Positions 6,083-6,924 of a stretch of DNA of 6,924 nt are shown here, one piece after another. The notes below the pieces were generated by a model. That model was not told the origin of the DNA, did no database searches, and worked only from the letters and a program-made list of their open reading frames with translations. Position numbers and translations under genes: made by a program. Numbering within the stretch: position 1 is the first letter of the stretch; each line of letters opens with the position of its first letter. The DNA comes from an uncultured Eubacterium sp. (GTDB taxonomy: Bacteria > Bacillota_A > Clostridia > Lachnospirales > Lachnospiraceae). Location: contig CAJUSH010000060.1 in assembly GCA_910589045.1 (NCBI GenBank), positions 7,487-14,410 of the forward strand, written 5' to 3'.

Positions 6083-6877
6083 ATGAAATATTGTCCAAGA
6101 GTATATGACTATCTGTATCTGGATGATCCGGAAGGTAAGATCTGGCTGTGTCAATGGATGCAGCATGATAAGGGTGTCATTGGAAATTTATTAGAGAGCG
6201 ATATTGAGTCCTGTTATAATTCGGAACATGCTGCAAAGCTGCGGGAATCTATTAAGGACCAGTCCTTTCGGTTCTGCCGCTTTGAAGCGTGCCCGTTTTT
6301 GCAAAACAACGATTTAGAAGATATAACACTTGAGGAATATGAGCGCAGGGAAAAGGAGGTATATTTTCCGACTGACATCAATATGGCATATGATTTTGTC
6401 TGCAATCAGCACTGTGAAACGTGCAGGAAACAAGTATATACGCCTCCAAAAAACTATGCAGAGAAAATGAGTGCGATTCAAGAAAAAATTGCCCCTTATC
6501 TGGATCATGCCGCTTTTATCAGCGGCTCCGGCCATGGAGATCCATTTGCGTCAAAATACATGATGAAGGTTTTAGAAAACCTGCATCCGGCAAATCCGAA
6601 TGTAAAAATCCTGTTAGAAACAAACGGTGTGTTTTTTGACGAAAAACATTGGCAGCGGATTCAGCATCTGAAGGATTTTTATCTGGAGATTGTGGTAACA
6701 ATCAACAGTTTTGATAAATTTACCTATGAGCATGTTTCACGCGGCGGGCTGTATGAGAAACTTATGCACAATCTCGATTTTATGTCCCAGCTCCGCAAAA
6801 AAAATTATATTAATGTGCTTACACAAAGTATGGTTATTCAGGATCGAAATTTTAGGGAAATTCCTTCATTTAGGTAA
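6083..6877 (+). CDS. Radical SAM protein with N-terminal SPASM-like region, apparently truncated
   Basis: The 264-residue product contains the radical SAM iron-sulfur motif C-x3-C-x2-C (C107, C111, C114) after a beta strand, GSGHGDPFAS (148-157) at the position of the SAM-binding GGE-type loop, and a later strand LLETNG (177-182). Before this, residues 1-75 look like a SPASM-type segment: YCP at 3-5, WLCQW (21-25), IGNLLESDIESCYNSEHAAK (33-52) and C65/C70 before P71, a likely auxiliary cluster site. Such proteins occur in surface-glycan loci, but I know of no assigned reaction. AAAAGGAG at 6067-6074 gives a strong start. The protein ends abruptly after FREIPSFR, in a strand where relatives continue with the rest of the barrel and often a C-terminal cysteine domain. 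None of the three frames beyond looks like such a continuation, so the gene is probably cut by an insertion or rearrangement and may not be active. Confidence 0.82.
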   Translation: MKYCPRVYDYLYLDDPEGKIWLCQWMQHDKGVIGNLLESDIESCYNSEHAAKLRESIKDQSFRFCRFEACPFLQNNDLEDITLEEYERREKEVYFPTDINMAYDFVCNQHCETCRKQVYTPPKNYAEKMSAIQEKIAPYLDHAAFISGSGHGDPFASKYMMKVLENLHPANPNVKILLETNGVFFDEKHWQRIQHLKDFYLEIVVTINSFDKFTYEHVSRGGLYEKLMHNLDFMSQLRKKNYINVLTQSMVIQDRNFREIPSFR

Positions 6878-6924
6878 TTGCGAAACAAGTTCAAAATCTT
6901 GATTCCAATAGGGCAAAGGCCCGG
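6874..6924. other. Possible edge of an inserted element cutting the radical SAM gene
   Basis: From about 6872 no frame continues the radical SAM fold. One frame stops at 6875-6877, one at 6900-6902, and the third is open to the window end but has no ATG, GTG or TTG start here. The new sequence starts with GTAA, the terminal tetranucleotide of many IS66-family elements. The open frame begins after a stop at 6871-6873 and reads VIAKQVQNLDSNRAKAR; its basic end is loosely like the start of small IS66 accessory proteins. Only 51 bases are visible and no inverted repeat can be paired, so this is a weak hypothesis. A deletion or other rearrangement is the alternative. Confidence 0.25.

Noticed and set aside
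6055..6108. A short ATG frame in the leader of the radical SAM gene that could be a leader peptide.
   Set aside because: It arises within the 12-bp repeat, has no ribosome binding site of its own, overlaps the real gene's start in another frame and has no attenuator-like codon run or hairpin.
6902..6924. GGGC-AAAG-GCCC near the window end as a terminator hairpin.
   Set aside because: The stem is only 4 bp and no T-run follows before the window ends.

Overview
The window is a slice of a surface-polysaccharide (capsule, O-unit or exopolysaccharide) biosynthesis operon. Seven complete or near-complete genes, plus the last codons of an eighth, all lie on the + strand with almost no intergenic space. 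Strong AGGAG-type ribosome binding sites, TTG starts, 4-nt stop/start overlaps and the mixed A/T-rich and G/C-rich codon use suggest a Firmicute, probably a Lachnospiraceae-like clostridium. That assignment is inference from style, not from a marker gene.

Layout: the tail of an unknown CDS (to 53); a family-2 glycosyltransferase (50-970); a WbqC-family protein (967-1677); a short divergent PLP-fold protein related to DegT/DnrJ/EryC1/StrS enzymes (1678-2613); an ATP-grasp ligase fused to a HAD phosphatase-like domain (2628-3920); a canonical DegT-type sugar aminotransferase (3923-5020); a second family-2 glycosyltransferase that is a paralogue of the first (5036-6043); and a radical SAM protein with an N-terminal SPASM-like cysteine region (6083-6877). 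The radical SAM protein stops early, and the sequence after it no longer resembles the family.

How the genes may work together (inference): the DegT enzyme would aminate a nucleotide-linked keto-deoxysugar, most like a VioA-type 4-aminotransferase. The WbqC, divergent PLP and ATP-grasp/HAD proteins form a compact block that could make or attach an acyl or aminoacyl group to such an amino sugar. The two glycosyltransferases would add sugars to the lipid-linked repeat unit. No nucleotide-sugar synthase/dehydratase, flippase, polymerase or initiating phosphosugar transferase is in the window, so those functions must lie elsewhere.

The region is compositionally mosaic. The first glycosyltransferase is G+C-rich, the WbqC and PLP genes and the start of the ATP-grasp gene are clearly A+T-rich, and the composition rises again from about 2900. 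This fits piecemeal assembly of the locus by transfer. The most interesting parts are the WbqC / divergent PLP / ATP-grasp-HAD block, which has no settled biochemical role that I know of, and the apparent junction near 6872 that cuts the radical SAM gene.
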